Shown here piece by piece: positions 63,368 through 64,000 of a DNA stretch of 64,000 bases. The notes beneath the pieces are model-generated. The model did not search any database. It saw nothing but the letters and a program-made list of their open reading frames with translations, and was not told the origin of the DNA. Where the stretch lies: NCBI GenBank assembly GCA_963711255.1, contig CAVQDO010000018.1:1-64000 (forward strand), written 5' to 3'. How positions within the stretch are numbered: the stretch's first letter is position 1; each line of letters opens with the position of its first letter. Origin of the DNA: GCA-2746365 sp963711255. Lineage in GTDB: Bacteria > Pseudomonadota > Gammaproteobacteria > SZUA-229. A program made the position numbers and the translations under genes.

Positions 63368-64000
63368 ATAATCAGTCAGCAGATAAATCCTTGAAAAAAA
63401 ATGAAAGCAAAGCATTTTCGGTGGTCGCCGGTGAAAAACTGAAAGGTGCGGACAAAGTTGCCCGTATACCGATAAAAGTTGAACAGCCGGCTGAGCGCCT
63501 GCGAAAACCGAACTGGATTCGCGCCAAGTCACCATTTCATCCCGAAGTCAAAAAACTGAAGGAAGTTTTGCGAGAGCAGAAGCTGCACACTGTTTGCGAA
63601 GAGGCTGCGTGTCCTAACCTGGGTGAATGTTTTGGCAAGGGTACAGCAACCTTTATGATTATGGGTGACATTTGTACCCGTCGCTGTCCATTTTGTGATG
63701 TAGGCCATGGCCGGCCCAATCCTCTTGATGAAAATGAGCCGCAGCACCTGGCAGAAACCATTAAGGCGATGAAATTATCTTACGTCGTTATTACCTCGGT
63801 AGATCGTGATGACTTGCGTGATGGCGGCGCAGCACATTTTGTTGCTTGCATACAAAAAACACGCGCTTTAAATCCTGATATTGAAATTGAAATACTGGTG
63901 CCAGATTTTCGTGGCCGTATGGACGTTGCACTGGAGATAATGCATCAATCTCCACCGGACGTGTTCAATCATAATCTTGAAACGATTCCGCGCTTATATA
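63364..64000 (+). CDS. lipA: Lipoyl synthase (partial, cut by window end)
   Basis: The first 212 codons of a radical-SAM enzyme that inserts two sulfurs into protein-bound octanoyl groups. The auxiliary-cluster motif CEEAACPNLGEC and the SAM-cluster motif CTRRCPFCD are both present, followed by ITSVDRDDLRDGGAAHF. A Lys-rich N-terminal extension of about 50 residues precedes the core. It starts within the lipB stop (ATGA), so the two are translationally coupled. The rest lies past 64000. Confidence 0.97.
   Translation, partial: MNNQSADKSLKKNESKAFSVVAGEKLKGADKVARIPIKVEQPAERLRKPNWIRAKSPFHPEVKKLKEVLREQKLHTVCEEAACPNLGECFGKGTATFMIMGDICTRRCPFCDVGHGRPNPLDENEPQHLAETIKAMKLSYVVITSVDRDDLRDGGAAHFVACIQKTRALNPDIEIEILVPDFRGRMDVALEIMHQSPPDVFNHNLETIPRLY

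Overview
The window reads as chromosomal core DNA of a free-living, aerobic gammaproteobacterium outside the Enterobacterales, of moderate-to-low GC. The evidence is gene order. Four blocks match arrangements known from gammaproteobacteria: crp divergent from yhfA; ygfA / 6S RNA / zapA / ygfB-pepP-ubiH-ubiI-gcvTHP; mrdA-rodA-mltB-rlpA-dacA-ybeD-lipB-lipA; and rpe-gph-trpE. Respiration uses ubiquinone (coq7, ubiH, ubiI) and c-type cytochromes. The species cannot be named from the sequence alone.

Layout. 0-5 kb: a very large NHL/FN3/TPR/transglutaminase-like protein, a small exported TPR protein and an RluA-type pseudouridine synthase. 5-9 kb (minus strand): a periplasmic rhodanese, a membrane sensor without an output domain, then gspA-gspB for type II secretion. 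9-14.3 kb: a FadH-like dienoyl-CoA reductase, a YyaL-type thioredoxin-domain protein and dusA. 14.3-16.6 kb: a palindromic element, a DUF3187 protein whose start lies in a 51-bp tandem repeat, a small cytochrome c and a CopD-like membrane protein. 16.8-23.5 kb: rpe, gph, a candidate Trp leader peptide, then trpE, a TIGR03790-type exported protein, trpG, trpD and trpC. 23.5-28 kb: crp, yhfA, a DUF885 protein, a VOC protein, coq7 and a small ferredoxin. 28-31 kb: a candidate small RNA, rplM-rpsI and a porin gene broken by two single-base frameshifts. 31-44.2 kb: rpiA, ilvA, ygfA, 6S RNA, zapA, a TIGR02449 protein, ygfB, pepP, ubiH, ubiI, gcvT, gcvH, gcvPA and gcvPB. 44.2-55 kb: a mixed accessory stretch (diguanylate cyclase, chalcone-isomerase-like protein, DsbA-like protein, MipA/OmpV, TauE/SafE, CbbY-like phosphatase, beta-hydroxyacid dehydrogenase, ABC exporter, outer-membrane barrel, di-haem peroxidase, thioredoxin, and adenylate kinase with a long basic tail). 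55.4-64 kb: the elongasome and lipoate cluster, cut by the window end inside lipA.

How the genes connect. gcvH needs lipoate, which LipB and LipA attach and mature at the other end of the window. MrdA, RodA, MltB, RlpA, DacA and a D-amino acid aminotransferase all act on peptidoglycan. CRP is encoded here, and CRP-like palindromes lie upstream of the porin and of the small TPR gene.

Most of the window is ordinary. The parts most worth a second look are the strong-promoter, roughly 90-nt RNA with anti-Shine-Dalgarno C/U tracts at 28.1 kb, the candidate trp leader peptide, the TIGR03790 gene inside the trp operon, the adenylate kinase fusion, the structured porin leader, and the two repeat elements near 14-15.6 kb. 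I found no CRISPR array, prophage, insertion sequence, tRNA or rRNA.
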